Below are positions 34,350 through 45,149 of a DNA stretch of 64,000 nucleotides, piece after piece. The notes beneath the pieces are model-generated. The model did no database searches, had not been told where the DNA came from, and saw nothing but the letters and a program-made list of their open reading frames with translations. How positions within the stretch are numbered: position 1 is the stretch's first letter; the number at the start of each line of letters is the position of its first letter. The translations under genes were made by a program, and so were the position numbers. The DNA lies in the NCBI RefSeq assembly GCF_000715075.1, contig NC_134093.1, forward strand, positions 96,270,826 to 96,334,825. Reading direction: 5' to 3'. This DNA is from Nicotiana tabacum (taxonomy: Eukaryota > Streptophyta > Magnoliopsida > Solanales > Solanaceae).

Positions 34350-36785
34350 TGTCCCGATCCAATTTCACCTATAGGTCGTGATGGAACACTAAAATCACAG
34401 CTAGGCCAGTCGACTAATGAATTAAACATATATTCCGTCATTTAATAAATTTTTGAGTAATTAAACTCTTTTTTTACTTGCAATATTTTAGAAAATATAA
34501 AGGTTTTGATTAAATGAAAACTAAGAAAAATACTTAAATCCACAATTCTACTAGTGTGTGTTCCAAGACCCGGCGTCATAAGTAGTTGAGCATCTAGTAG
34601 ATTGTACAAAAATTCCAAATACTGTCTGAAATAAAAGGACATAATACAAATTCAAGAAGAGGCAGTAGTTGTTGCGGAACAACTCGGAAAGGCAGCTAAC
34701 TACTAGGCCTCGGGGTAACATGGATGCACTCCGGTAGGACCACCTAAAGCTCCTGTCTCAGATCCTGCACAAAACGTGCAACAAGTATAGCATGAGTACG
34801 TAAACAACGTGTACCCAGTAAGTATCAAGTCTAATCACGAAGAAGTAGTGAGGATAGGTCAACTTTGACACTCACTATGGGTCAATAATATTAAAATAGA
34901 AAATTTAAATGGACATGATTTATGTGAATAGCAATAATTTTCTTAACAAACGGAAATAAACAATTCTTTCAAATTCAATAATTTCCAAATTTATCAATGA
35001 GCTTCATAAGCTGCAATAGTATGTCAAGGTATCGTGTAATTATTATTATTAGGCATGATTTCTGTCGAGGTCATTTGGCCCGGTCCAGAGTGTCGTGTAC
35101 ACTATCGAGGGACGTGCAGCACAATCCATAGATGCATCTATACTGCAGAGGCGTTCGGCCCGCTCCACAAGAAAGGATGACATTTTCTTATGAACCTCCG
35201 GAATAAGAAGTTATTATAAGGCTAACATATAAGGATGTACAATTTCTATTAACATTCAAGTAATTTGCACAAAAAATCAAGTATGTGAAATTTCGGTCTT
35301 TTACTATTTCCTCTAATAATTTTTAATATAATTCCAGTACTTTAATTAAATAAAGGATGCAATTATTGCAAGTAATTCATGATTTGAGTCCTAAACTAAC
35401 CAGATATAGCATAATTAGTAGCTACGCACGAACTCTCGATACTTTGTGCGTACGTATCCCCACAATTAGCAATAATTATTAATTTAAATCATCTATGGGG
35501 TACATTCCCTCTTATAAGGTTAGACAAGAGACTTACCTTGTCTCAAGTCCACTTCCCGATCACAACATCGCGTTTAAGCCTCAATTTGATGCTGAAAAAC
35601 CCGAAACTATACAAATGTTATATAAAATAATTAATACATGCTTAACAATTTGAAATTAGACTATTAGATTAATTACCCAACCCAAATTGGTAAAATTTCT
35701 AAAATTTACCCCGGGCTCACGTGCCCGGATTCTGGAAATTTTCGGAGGAAATCGTTACCCATAATCTCAAGAACTCAAATATACAATTTTCATCCCATTC
35801 CATAACCAATTTCGTGGTTTAAATCTCATTTTTATCAAAATCTAGATTTTTCATCTAAACTCTTGATTTCGACGATTTACAGGTTATAATCTATCCATAA
35901 TATATGTATTTAACTCAAAGTGTGTAGAAGTAACTTTTCTTTAAGTTGCTAGTTGAAATCCCCTTTCAAAAAGCTCCAAAAGTCGTCCTAGAATGAAAGA
36001 AATGTGGTTAAAATCGTGGAACCCCATTTTTAAGACATTATGTCCGGTACAGTGAACCCCTTCTTCGCGAAGAAAGAAACCAGAACTGGAATTTCTGGGT
36101 TTTTTTCCAACTTAGCTCCGGGTGATTCAAAACTCACCCGAGCCCCCGGGACCTCGTCCAAATGCGCCAACAAGTCTGTAAACATGCTACAGACTTGCTC
36201 GAACTCTCGAAACACGTAAATCAATAACAAAGCTAAGAATCGCACCCCAAAACCAAATTGGATCAAAATATAAACTTCAGTTTCTAAATTCCTCCCAACG
36301 CACCGAATCATACTTATACTACTCGGAATATTACCATGTTTTGTGTGCAAGTCTTAAATCACCATACGAAACTATTTTCAGGCTTGAAATTCCAAACGGA
36401 CCCCAAAATTACTCCAAAACCTACGCCAAACCAAATTTAAAGAACCTTAAATCTTTAAATAGTTGATTTTCATTATTAAGCGCTGAAATGTTCTCGGGTT
36501 GTCAAAATCCTGATTCGAACATACGCCCAAGTCCAAAATCATCATACGAACCTACTGGAACTGTCAAATACCAATTCCGGGGTCGGTTTCTAAAAATATT
36601 GACCAAAGTCAAACTTGGACTTTTAAAGCCACACTAAGGAACCAAGTGTTTCGATTTCAACCCGAACACTTCTGAATCCCGAACTAACCATCCCCACAAG
36701 TCATAAAACAATAAAAGCACATACATGGAGTCTTATTTAGGGAAACGGGGTTCTAGAAGGCAAAACGACCGGTTGGGTCGTTACA
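34350..36785 (-). mobile_element. 5' LTR of the 28,341-36,785 element
   Basis: 2436 bp, homologous to 28,341-31,061. On the plus strand at 36,065-36,072 ttcgcgaa passes straight into agaaagaaacc, skipping the CpG-rich block present in the 3' LTR. The LTR start TGTAACGACCC lies at 36,785. Confidence 0.88.
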
Positions 36786-37126
36786 TTGTGGATTTTGGAT
36801 TTGGTGCTTGTAGCTTAAAGCTAAGTGGGGGAGCCCACTATCTACGATTAGATAGCGTGGGTGTGTTCTTGTGCGGTTTCTTGTTATCGGTGCATTGATG
36901 GATTATTTATCACTAAGAAAAGAAACCATCATGGGTAATTCGAGTAAAGAACTTGATGAATATGTGCTATATTTTGCCTTATCGATTTATATGTAGGTTT
37001 GGGATAACTTAGAGTTTATGCTTTTTTTGGATGTGATGTACAAAGAAAAGAATTTGTCTTGTTGCTTCTTTGAGAGAGTGTTCATGTGCTAACAAAGCGT
37101 TGGAGTTAGTTATATTCGGGACCAGG
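36786..37126 (+). mobile_element. Continuation of the element interrupted at 28,340
   Basis: Begins ttgtggattttggatttggtgc. The first about 110 bp are homologous to 47,830-47,938 (gcttgtagcttaaagctaag, ggggagccca). The rest shows no recognisable feature up to the LTR at 37,127. Confidence 0.65.
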
Positions 37127-39983
37127 GGTAACGACTCGACCAGTTATTTTAAGTGTTGTAGCCTCGTTCCCCTATTTACTGCTTATTCTATGCTCAATTG
37201 TTGTTAAGTGACTTTCCGGGGTAGTTGGTTTGGTTCCAGGGATGTTTCGGAATGAGTTGAGACACTTAGTCTCAAGGTTGGAAACTTAAGTTGAAAAGGT
37301 TGACAAGATATTGACTTATGTGTAAACGACTCCAGAATGGAGTTTTGATTGTTCTGATAGCTCCGATGGGTATTTTGGACGTAGAAGTGTATCCGGATAG
37401 TGATTTGGAGGTCCGTAGTTGATTTTGGCTTGAAATGACAAAAGTTAAAAAATGAGAAGTTTTGAAAATTGAGATGTTTGACTGAGAGTTGACTTTATTG
37501 TTAACGGGCTCAGATTTTGGTTCTGGAAGTTGGAATATGTACGCTGTATTATAGATGACTTGTGTGAAAAATGTGAGGTCAATCAGATATGATTTGATAG
37601 GTTTCGACATCGATTGTAGAAGTTGAAATTTCTTAGTTTTTGTTACGCTTGAATTACGATGCAATTCATGTTTTGGATGTTGTTTGATGTGATTTGAGGC
37701 CTTGACTAAGTTTGTATAGTATTTTAGGACTTGTTAGTATATTTGGTTGAGGTCCCGGGGGCCTCAAGTGGATATCAAATGGTTATCAAAATGGAATTTG
37801 ACTTGGAGAAATAGCTAAAGTTTGCTGGTGTTCAGGTCTAGTTTCCTTGTACGCGATCTCATGGGCAGGTCCGCGATCGCGTAGGCTTACTTGGGTAGCT
37901 AAAGTTTTTGTTCTAAACGTTCATGAGTTGAGGACTGCAATCACGTAGGTTAGTGAGGTTGTGAATCGCGAACGCGTGGCTGAGGTCATGTTCACGTAGA
38001 GGAAAAGGCAAGGCTGGATCTTTTCACGTTCGTGTAAGGTTAATTTGTGGGGCAACATAGTTGTGCTTTGTGATCGCGATTAAGGGCTTCTGGGCAGACT
38101 TTAATATATCAAAAATGAGGGTTTGAGTCATTTTACATAATTTGATTTTGGGAGCTCGGATTGAGGCGACTCTTGGAGAGATTTTCAAGGGAGTGATGGG
38201 GTAAGTGATTCTTACTTGGTTTTGGGTAAATTGCATAAATATATCTCTGAATTCATCATTTAATTAGTGATTTGGGTTGAAAATTTTGAGAAAAATAGAG
38301 AAAATGTCTTAGGCCGAATTTTGGGGATTTAAGCGGGATTTTCGTGTCGGATTTGAGTAATTTTGGTATGGTTGGACTCGTGATTGAATGGGTATTCAGA
38401 TTTCATAAATGTTATCGGATTCTGAGATGTGGGCTTGCTGGTTAACTTTTGAGTTGACATTTTGACTTTTGATTAAGAACTTAACATTTTCATATGGAAT
38501 TGATTCATATAGCTTATGTTGATTGTATCGAATTATTTGTGGTTAGATTTGACGCATTCATAAGCCGTTTCCCGAGGCAAGGGCTTATGGGAGTAGAGTT
38601 TTGCACGGCTTGAGGTAAGTAACACTTCTAAACTTGGTTCTGAGGGTATGAATCCCTGAATTATGTGTTATATGGTCGATGTTGAGGTGAAACACATGCT
38701 AGGTGACAGGTGTGTGGGTGTGCACCGTAGGAATTGTTACTCGGTCACTTTCGTGGAACTGTATAGTTGAATAACCTTGTTGTTATCCATATATTTTCCA
38801 TGTGTTAAAGGAGTTGAGCTACGGGTTATGTTAGAAATTATGCTTAGGGTATATGTTGGTACTGTTGGGACCTACAGAGGTCATATTTCTGTTAAGTTAC
38901 TTGCTAAATTTGCAGTTATGTACTCATTCACAACTATCATCCGCTTATCATATCTTAGTCTTTGTTGCCGTTTATTGATACTTCATATCATCATTGTTTG
39001 GGATGATTTTCATGACATTGTGAGCCCGAGAGACTGGAGAGATTGGTGACTGTGTAAGGCTGAGGACCTGGTTGTGAGGATATTTACGGGATAGGGCTGC
39101 ACGCCGCATCAAGCTTTGTTGATTCATGCCATAATTGGATTATTATAACGCTTGGGCTGGATCCACCACTCCAAAGTCTGCACATTCTCAATGAGCGCAA
39201 GTACCTACTGAGTACGAGTGCCAAGCGATTGGGAGGATTGAGTGACTGTGAGGATGGATTGACTGTGAGGAATGAGTGATTGTTATGATAAAGTGCATGG
39301 GAGGACTGAGTGATTGATACTCAGCGAGTATGCATATGATTTCATTACTGTTTTGTATTTCAGTTGTCATACATAACTGGCATGTAGTTACCGAGATGTA
39401 TAATTTTCTTATTTCAGTTGTACTTGACATATCTTATCTATTTGAGCTTTACTGTTAAACTTGGAAGCATTTTTACATTTCTGTACTGTATTTTCAGTAA
39501 TTGAACTGTACCTGTGAGGCTTGTCACTGCTTTCAGCCCAAAGGTTAGACTTGTTACTTATTGAGTTGGTGGTACTCACACTACATACTGCACTTCGTGT
39601 GCAGATCCAAGTGCTTTTTGGGTACGGTGGTTGCTCACTTTGGAGCCGTTATTAAGTTCGGAGATCTTCGAGGTAGTTGCTTTGGCATCCGCAGTCCTTG
39701 ACTCTTCTCCGTTATCATCTAGTTATATTTGTACTATCCTACTCTTTTAGACAGTGTTTTCAGACTTTGTTACTGTATAGATGCTCATGTACTTAGTGAC
39801 ACCCGGGTTCTGGAGGAAATTCTGTATTGAGTTATGACGTTTCATCCAGATTTTGTGAGATTTTCACTAGTTAAACCTGTTTTTGGTATATTTTTAATTT
39901 GAAAGTGTTGGTATGTTGAGATGTCATCTTGCCTAGTATCATGATTGGCGCCATCACGACAAGTTGAGTTTTGGGTCATGACA
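37127..39983 (+). mobile_element. 5' LTR of a full-length Tekay-like element
   Basis: Starts ggtaacgactcgaccag (first T changed to G) and ends gttttgggtcatgaca, 2857 bp. It pairs with 45,145-47,800. A CpG-rich word block lies at 37,850-38,080. PBS at 39,987-40,000. Confidence 0.85.
37850..38080. repeat. CpG-rich word block (cgatcgcg / cgaacgcg type)
   Basis: tacgcgatctcatg, gcgatcgcgtagg, gaatcgcgaacgcgtgg and similar words; matched by a fuller version in the 3' LTR at 45,865-46,185. Confidence 0.7.
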
Positions 39984-39986
39984 AGT

Positions 39987-40000
39987 TGCTATCGGAGCCT
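39987..40000 (+). other. Decayed primer binding site
   Basis: ttgctatcggagcc, a tRNA-Met type site with two or three changes, three bases after the LTR end. Confidence 0.7.
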
Positions 40001-40189
40001 AGGTTACCTAGGTCTCACGAGTCATGAGCAAGTTTAGTTGATTCTTGCGGATCCGTATAGAGACGTTTGTGCTTATCTTCGAGAGGCTGCCAAACCCTTA
40101 GGAAAACTTCACATTATTGTATTCTTGTCGTGCGAATCTGTTGATTTCGGGAACTAAAATTTTGTTTTTCTATTCTCTCACAGATGGTG

Positions 40190-41580
40190 AGGACATGGAT
40201 ACCGAATCAGGTGGAAGGCCACTAGTACCACCAGCTAGGGCCACGAGAGGCTAGGGTTGCAGTAGAGGCCGAGGTACAGCCCGTACAACAGCTAGAGCAG
40301 CACCTGCAGACCCACCAGTTGCTCCATCTCAGGAGCAAGTTCCAAATGTCGTTGAGCCATTGGGGCCAGCCTAGGCACCAGCTGTGCCCATTGTGATCAG
40401 GAGGCTTTGGCTCAAATATTGGTCGTTTGCACTAGCCTTGCTCCGGCGGTTTCAATTCAGGATGTATCAGCCACTTAACAGGCCGGGGGAGGTATTCAGA
40501 CTCCCACCGCCTGTACTCGAGAGCAGGTAGTGCAGGGACTTTAGACACCAGGGGTACTACCAGCCGAACCGGTTGCAGTTGCTCAGGCCCAAGTGGGTCC
40601 CGTTATAAGTGAGGAATAGAAGAGACTAGAGAGATTTGGGAGACTCCAACCTTCATCATCCAGTGGGTCTGAGTAAGAGGATACCCAGGACTTCTTGGAT
40701 AGGTGCCAACAGATTCTTCGAACGGCGGGTATTCTAGAGACTAGTGGAGTCTCCTTTACTACTTTTCAAGTATCAAGGGCTGCCTTCAGATGGTGGGAGG
40801 CATATGAGAGGAGCATGCCAGTCGGTGCAACACCACTTTCATGGCATGAATTCTCCGTTCTCTTCTTAGAGAAGTTTATGCCACATACCCGCATGGAGAA
40901 GCTGCACAGGTAGTTCAAGCAACTACAGGAGGGCATGTCTGTGACCTAGTATGAGATGAGGTTTTCAGAGTTGGCTCGTCACAAAGTTTGGTTGGTTCCC
41001 ACTGAGAGGGAGAGGATTCAGAGGTTCATTGATAGCCTCAACTATTAGTTGCGTTTTGTTATGACTCTAGAGAATGTAGCAGGTGCTAAGTTTGACGAGG
41101 TGGCTGATGTTGCTCGGTGGCTAAAGTTGGTCCGCACTTAAGAGCATGACGATAGGGAGTGAAGAGGTCTCGTGGTTCGGGTGGTTTCAACAGTGTTCCT
41201 TTTGGGGGACAGGTCTACCACAACAAGGGTCTTCCTTATAGGCTCGCTCACATGGCTCGTCCAGTTCATCGTGGTGCATCATCTAGCCATGGTTCATATA
41301 GTGCCTGTATGGGTATGTCATCTCCCAGTGCTCTCCCAACTCTGAGTTCATCTTGTGCACTTTCAGTTCAGGGTTCATCTGCACCAGTTTCTTCTAGCAG
41401 TTATACTGGTACTCGGGGCCAGATATAGTCCCCACCACTACCATCGGGGAGTTGCTTCGAGTACGGGGAGTTTGGGCATATGTATAGATAGTGTCCCCAT
41501 TTCTCGGGAGGTTCTAGTTCAGTATATGAGTCAGGTTGCGACTTCTGCACCCGTTTCTTAACTACCCACCCAACTAGTTC
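40190..41580 (+). pseudogene. gag of Tekay-like element, broken
   Basis: Starts in a basic, Pro/Ala-rich region near 40,195 (PPARATRG, then ARTTARAAPADPP). The capsid part 40,695-41,150 reads RCQQILRTAGI, SFTTFQVSRAAFRWW and FSVLFLEKFMP, then continues after stops. A zinc-knuckle remnant (CFEYGEFGHMYR) lies near 41,455-41,490. At least six in-frame stops occur. Confidence 0.85.
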
Positions 41581-41612
41581 GGGGTGGGGCTCAGGGAGCT
41601 AAAGGTTGCCCT

Positions 41613-42356
41613 TTGGGGGGAGTCCGATCAAGTGGCGGCCATGCTCTATTTTATGCTATTCATGTTAGGCCAGAGGCCGTTGCTTCATATGTAGTGATCA
41701 TAAGTATTATTTCAGCATGCCACAGAGATGCTTCCATATTATTTGAACCTATTTCTACTTATTCCTATGTATCATCCTATTTTACTCGTTATTTGGATAT
41801 GCCTAGTGAGTCCTTAGTTTCACATGTTCATGTATTTACGCCGGTGGGCGATACTATTATTGTGGACCATGTGTATCGGTCGTGTGTGGTGACTATTGGG
41901 GGATTAAAGACTAGAGTTGATCTCTTATTACTTAGTATTGTTGATTTCAACGTGATCTTGCGTATGGAATGGTTGTTTCCATGTCACGCTATTCTGGATT
42001 GTCACGCTAAGACCGTGATATTAGAGATGCCGGGGTTGCCAAGGATCGAGTGGAGAGGTTCTCTAGATTATGTTCCCACCAGAGTGATTTCTTATTTGAA
42101 GGCCCAACGGATGGCTGCGAAGGGGTGTCTGTCATACTTGGCCTTTGTGAGAGATGTTGGTGCAGATACTCCTACTATTGATTCTGTTTCGGTGGTGCGA
42201 CACTATCCGGATGTGTTTCTTGCAGACCTGCCAGGCATACCACCCGACAAGGACATTGACTTTGGTATTGACTTGTTGCCAGGCATTCAACCTATTTCTA
42301 TTCCTCCGTATCGTATGTCACAAGTTGAGTTGAAAGAATTGAAAGAAAAGCTTTAG
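41613..42356 (+). pseudogene. Protease and RT spacer, Tekay-like, active site lost
   Basis: A 247-codon open frame covers the aspartic protease, which normally cuts the polyprotein. At residues 45-49 it reads EPIST, whereas the related element in this window has DPGST; the catalytic Asp is gone (codon near 41,745). The flap-side block is ILRMEWL instead of ILGMDWL. It continues through RVISYLKAQRM, the YPDVFLADLPGIPP spacer and the IPPYRM start of RT, and stops at 42,356. Confidence 0.88.
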
Positions 42357-43410
42357 GAGCTTTTTGATAAGGGTTTATTAGGCGTAGCGTGTCGCCTTGG
42401 GGTGCACCGGTCCTGTTTGTGAAGAAGAAGGATGGTACTATGCAGATGTGCATCGACTATAGGCAGTTGAACAAAGTTACAATCAAGAACAAGTATCATT
42501 TGCCGCGAATTGATGATCTATTTGACTAGCTTCAGGGAGCGTGGGTGATCTCTAAGATTGATTTAAGGTTTCGATATCACCAGTTGAAGATTCGAGACTC
42601 GGATATTCTGAAGACGGCATTCAGGACCCACTATGGTCACTATGAGTTCCTTGTGATGTATTTTGGGCTGACCAATGCCCAAGCAACATTCATGCATCTG
42701 ATGAACATTGTATTTCAACCGTATCTTGTTTCGTTTGTCATAGTATTCATTGATGATATCCTGGTGTACTCACCTAGCCAAGAGGAGCATGCCCAGTATT
42801 TGAGGATTGTACTACAGCGGTTGAAGGAGGAGAAGCTTAATGCCAAGTTCTCCAAGTGTGAGTTTTGGCTCAGTTCGGTGGCGTGCTTGGGGTACGTGGT
42901 GTCCAATGAATGGATTAAGGTGGATCCGAAGACGATAGAGGCGGTTCAGAGTTGGCCCAGACCGTCTTCAGCTACTGATATTCATAGCTTTATCGGTTTG
43001 GCCAGATATTATCATCGCTTTGGGGAGGGTTTCTCATCCATTGCAGCGCCTTTGACCAAATTGACACAAAAGGGTGCCCTATTCAGGTGGTTAGATGAGT
43101 GCGACGAGATCTTTTAGAAGCTTAAGACTTCCTTGACCACAACTCCAGTTCTTGTTTTGCATTTAATGTCAGGATCTTATACAATGTATTGTGATACTTC
43201 TCGGATCGGTATTGGGTGTGTATTGATGCAGGAGGGTACAATGATTGCTTATGCTTCGCGTAAGTTGAAGCACCTTTAGAGGAACTGCCTTATCCATGAT
43301 TTTAAGTTGCCAGCCATCGTTCATGCATTGAAGATGTGAAGGCATTATCTCTATGGTGTGTCTTGTGAGGTATTTACAGATCATCAGAGTCTCTAGACTT
43401 GTTCAAATAG
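42357..43410 (+). pseudogene. Reverse transcriptase and RNase H, Tekay-like, broken
   Basis: After a frameshift near 42,380 the frame gives [20 protein letters not shown], then from 42,545 a 190-codon open frame. This has [44 protein letters not shown] (active Asp pair retained), FSKCEFWL and [11 protein letters not shown]. Stops occur at about 42,527 and 43,117. RNase H motifs follow: YCDTSRIGIGCVLMQ and FTDHQSL keep their Asp residues, but the helix with the catalytic Glu reads HDFKLPAIVHALK, where the Glu has become Lys. Confidence 0.88.
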
Positions 43411-43422
43411 AAGGACCTAAAT

Positions 43423-44563
43423 TTGAGGCAGCGGAGATGGTTGGAGCTGCTAAAGGACTACGATATCATCATTCTGTATCATCCCAGGAAGGCCAATGTA
43501 GTGGCCGATGTCTTGAGTAGAAAGGTGGTGAGTAAGGGTAGCCTTTCTTTTATTCCTGTTGGTGAGAGACCGCTTGCATCATATGTTCAGGATTTGGCCA
43601 ACCAGTTTGTGAGATTAGATATGTCGGAGCCCACTCGGGTTCTAGCTTGTGTGATTTCTCGGTCTTCCTTATATGATCGCATCGGAGAGCACCAATATGA
43701 TGAACCTATTTTCTTGTCCTTAAGGCCACGGTTTAATAGTGATGCCAAGGAGGTTACTGTTGGTGATAATGGGGTGTTGAGGATGCAAGGTCAGATTTGT
43801 ATGCCTAATGTAAATGGGCTGCGTGAGTTGATTCTTAATAAGGCCCACATTTCGCGGTATTCCATTCATACGGGTGCTGCAAAGATGTACCAGAACTTGA
43901 GGAAGCACTATTTGTGGAGGAGGATAAAGAAAGATATAGTGGGGTTTATAGCTCGGTGCCTAAACTATCAGCAAGTGAAGTACGAGCATCAGAGACCGGG
44001 CGGATTACATCATAGGCATGAGATTCTAGAGTGAAAATGGGAGCGTATTACCATGGATTTTGTAGTTGGGCTCCCACGGACTTCGAGGAAGTTTGGTGCT
44101 ATTAGGTGATTCTGGATCGGTTGACCAAGTCCACGCATTTCATTCCAGTTGGGACTACTTATTCTTCAGAGCGTTTTGCTGAGATCTACATCCGAAAGAT
44201 TGTTCGCCTTCACGGTGTGCCAGTGTCCATCATTTCAGATTGGGGCAGGCAGTTTACATCGCATTTTTAGAGTGTAGTGCAACGGAGTTAGGCACACAGG
44301 TTGATATGAGTACAACATTTTACCTTCAAATAAACGGACAATCCGAGCACACTATTCAGATATTAGAGGATATGTTACATGCTTGTGTCATAGATTTCGA
44401 GGTTTATGGGATCAGTTTCTACCACTTGCAGAGTTTACCAACAACAACAACTACTAATCGAGCATTCAAATGGCTTCGTGTGATGCTTTGTGTGGGAGGC
44501 GATGTCGGTCTCTGGTTGGATGGTTTGAGACGAGTGAGCCTATCCTATTGGGTCCTGACTTAG
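43423..44563 (+). pseudogene. Integrase, Tekay-like, broken
   Basis: The frame 43,423-44,034 runs from the RNase H tail ([22 protein letters not shown]) through a linker into the integrase zinc domain. Both His are present (HISRYSIH), but the second Cys of CxxC is Tyr (RCLNY). The catalytic core follows in a shifted frame with MDFVVGLP near 44,055, then a frame with SIISDWGRQF and, at 44,240-44,563, DMSTTF and GQSEHTIQILEDML with the catalytic Glu. Stops at about 44,034, 44,107 and 44,267. Confidence 0.85.
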
Positions 44564-44639
44564 TTTAGGATGCTTTGGACAAGGTTAAGTTGAATCAGGA
44601 TCGACTTCACGTAACACAGTCTAGACAGAAGAGTTACGT

Positions 44640-45149
44640 TGATCGGAAGGTTCGTGATGTTTCTGACATAGTGGGGAGAAGGTACTGCTCAAGGTTACCC
44701 CCATGAAGGGTGTTATGAGGTTCGGGAAGAAGGGAAAGTTGAGCCCTCGGTATATTGGTCCGTTTGAAGTGCTTCAGAGGATTGGAGAGGTGGCTTACAA
44801 GCTTGCATTGCCGCCTAGTCTGTCGAGTGTTCATCCAGTGTTTCATTTTTCAATGCTTCAAAAGTATTTCGGCGATCCGTCTCATGTTTTGGACTTCAGC
44901 ACGATTTAGTTGGAAGGTGATTTGACTTATGATGTGGAGCCGGTGGCCATTTTGGATCGGCATGTTCGAAAGTTGAGGTCAAAGGACATAGATTCACCGA
45001 AGGTACAGTGGAGATGTCAGCCAGTTGAGGAGGCTACTTGGGAGACCGAGCGAGATATGCAAAGCAGATATCCATGCCTATTTGAGAGTCCAGGTATGTT
45101 TCTAGACCCATTTGAGGACGAACGTTTATTTAAGAAGGGGAAGATGTAA
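44640..45149 (+). pseudogene. Integrase C-terminus with chromodomain, Tekay-like
   Basis: The frame 44,703-44,909 contains the GPY/F-type block SPRYIGPFEVLQRIGEVAYKL and HPVFHFSMLQKY. A TAG at 44,907-44,909 separates it from 44,910-45,149, which holds the chromodomain: EPVAILDRHVRKLRSKDID, then VQWRCQPVEEATWETERDM and SRYPCLF. The final codons run through the polypurine tract and end in a TAA at 45,147-45,149 that belongs to the 3' LTR. Confidence 0.87.
45131..45144 (+). other. Polypurine tract
   Basis: taagaaggggaaga directly precedes the LTR start tgtaacaacccgg at 45,145. It is the plus-strand primer for reverse transcription. Confidence 0.85.

Larger units (their letters stand above)
28341..36785 (-). 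mobile_element. Complete Tekay-like gypsy insertion with internal deletion, minus strand
   Basis: Two LTRs (28,341-31,061 and 34,350-36,785) flank an internal region of only 3.29 kb. The flanking bases are ttatg (28,336-28,340) and ttgtg (36,786-36,790), a 5-bp target duplication with one mismatch. Order on the minus strand: 5' LTR, PBS at 34,333-34,346, a short gag piece, RT, RNase H, integrase, chromodomain, polypurine tract, 3' LTR. The rest of gag and the protease are missing. Details are given for each part. Confidence 0.9.
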
